Shown one piece after another: positions 63,271-64,000 of a stretch of 64,000 nucleotides of DNA. The DNA is from Gemmatimonadaceae bacterium (lineage in GTDB: Bacteria; Gemmatimonadota; Gemmatimonadetes; Gemmatimonadales; Gemmatimonadaceae). Location of the stretch: NCBI GenBank assembly GCA_019637445.1, contig JAHBVS010000001.1, forward strand, positions 965,586-1,029,585. The letters run 5' to 3'. The notes below the pieces were generated by a model, which ran no database searches, had not been told where the DNA came from, and saw only the letters and a program-made list of their open reading frames with translations. Each line of letters opens with the position of its first letter. Positions within the stretch are counted from its first letter, which is position 1. The translations under genes and the position numbers were made by a program.

Positions 63271-64000
63271 CAGGGTCGGGGCTGAAGCGTGATGTTGACG
63301 CGTTGTGGCGGGCCTGCGCGCAGCGTGACGGCCGTGTCCACCGTGACAAAGCCCTCGCGCTGGATCTTGATCAGGTGATCACCAGGCGTGAGCTGTTCCT
63401 GCAGCGTACGGCGCTCTCCCTTCGAGACGCCGTCGATGAAGATCGTGGCTGGCGTGGAAAGCACCAGCTGCAGCGTGGCCGGACCCGTTGGCGCTGCCTC
63501 GGCAGGCGGCGTGGCAGGCGTGGTCGCTGGCGTCGAGGCGGGTGTACTCGCCGGATTGCCCGTCGACGTATTCGCCGTGGTGTTCGGCTGCGTCTGCGGC
63601 GTCGTGGTTGGCCGATTCGGCGTGGTCGCCGGATTTCGAGTCGGCGAGTTCGTTGGATTGCGCGTCGGGTTCGTCGGCGGCGCTGACTTCTGGTTGCTCG
63701 GCGCCGGATTGTCAGCAGGCGGCGTCTGCGCCGCCGGTGCATTCACCGTCGTATCCGGCACGACAGGCGGCGGCGTCACCGTGGGATTCGCCTGCGTGCC
63801 CGTCGCAGAGTTCGGCTCACCATTCGCCACCTGCCCTGACGGCGCAGCCGACGCCCCACCACCAATCAACCCCATCTTCCACGCACCGAACCCACCACCG
63901 CCCAGCACAACCACAAGCGCCGCCGCCGCCAACGGCATCTTGCTCGACTTCGCCGGCGTCGGCGCCGTACGCGGCGCGGCCTTCCCAGCCGCCACCGGCG
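63270..64000 (-). CDS. Membrane protein with PEGA domain, C-terminal part (possible Ser/Thr kinase; continues beyond window)
   Basis: The frame is open to the window edge and encodes 242 residues, ending in a PEGA domain (about the last 75: LQLVLSTPATIFIDGVSKGE, LTPGDHLIKIQREGF). Before it are a proline/threonine/asparagine-rich linker of about 110 residues, one transmembrane helix (PLAAAALVVVLGGGGFGAWK) and a basic, Pro/Ala-rich juxtamembrane stretch. This layout (cytoplasmic part, single helix, disordered linker, PEGA) is common at the C-terminus of bacterial Ser/Thr protein kinases, but no kinase domain is inside the window, so this is only a proposal. It is the promoter-proximal visible gene of the giant-FN3 operon. 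Confidence 0.65.
   Translation of the reverse strand, partial: PVAAGKAAPRTAPTPAKSSKMPLAAAALVVVLGGGGFGAWKMGLIGGGASAAPSGQVANGEPNSATGTQANPTVTPPPVVPDTTVNAPAAQTPPADNPAPSNQKSAPPTNPTRNPTNSPTRNPATTPNRPTTTPQTQPNTTANTSTGNPASTPASTPATTPATPPAEAAPTGPATLQLVLSTPATIFIDGVSKGERRTLQEQLTPGDHLIKIQREGFVTVDTAVTLRAGPPQRVNITLQPRP

Overview
This is a 64 kb stretch of high-GC, densely packed bacterial chromosome with no rRNA, insertion sequence, phage or CRISPR locus that I can see. The gene content points to an aerobic, Gram-negative-type bacterium: heme A synthase and SURF1 for an aa3-type oxidase, a class II photolyase, an outer-membrane barrel, many Tat-type or lipobox-bearing exported proteins, a DUF5916/CBM9 outer-membrane protein and very large Ig-like or fibronectin lipoproteins. 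This profile is most like Gemmatimonadota; that assignment is inference, since there is no rRNA to check it against. Starts are often GTG or TTG, and Shine-Dalgarno sequences are visible only for some genes.

Layout. 1-3 kb: the end of an MFS transporter, an orphan GspF-like protein, and an MFS/PlsC acyltransferase fusion. 3-11 kb: a sugar-catabolism neighbourhood (exported TIM-barrel sugar isomerase, two Gfo/Idh/MocA oxidoreductases, DUF1080 hydrolase, NupG-type transporter, CutC), interrupted by hsp20 and the COX15/CtaA heme A synthase. 11-15 kb: a Big2/PPC lipoprotein, a tRNA-Gln(CUG) directly downstream of glnS, and strong hairpins. 14.8-16.7 kb: a LytTR regulator and LytS-type kinase pair. 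16.7-20.8 kb: two propeller lipoproteins (SGNH hydrolase/SMP-30 fusion and PQQ sugar dehydrogenase type). 20.9-30.2 kb: DinB protein, tRNA-Ala(CGC), class II photolyase, threonine dehydratase-like enzyme, OMP, RNase Z, a four-gene minus-strand operon (HIBADH-like, aminotransferase class V, lipoprotein, DUF2203), and an HMA-fold protein lacking its metal cysteines. 30.4-41.7 kb: DUF5916 protein, mgtE with two EamA transporters, an ECF sigma/FecR/cytochrome c operon, acyl-CoA dehydrogenase and SURF1.

41.7-64 kb is dominated by two giant lipoprotein genes converging tail to tail. One (2879 aa, plus strand) carries about 11 invasin-like Ig repeats followed by beta-solenoid-like modules. The other (3450 aa, minus strand) carries 29 fibronectin type III modules, nearly all with a CX4C cysteine pair, and ends in a glycine-rich domain resembling that of ALK/LTK receptors. 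The 3450-aa gene lies in a tightly coupled operon behind a PEGA-domain membrane protein (possibly the end of a Ser/Thr kinase) and an exported trypsin-like protein that appears to have lost its catalytic Asp and Ser. This operon is the best candidate in the window for an undescribed cell-surface system.

No stretch longer than 300 bases lacks a gene. The longest gaps (10988-11249, 21406-21617, 30234-30457, 32990-33263) hold divergent promoter regions or hairpins, listed below where visible.
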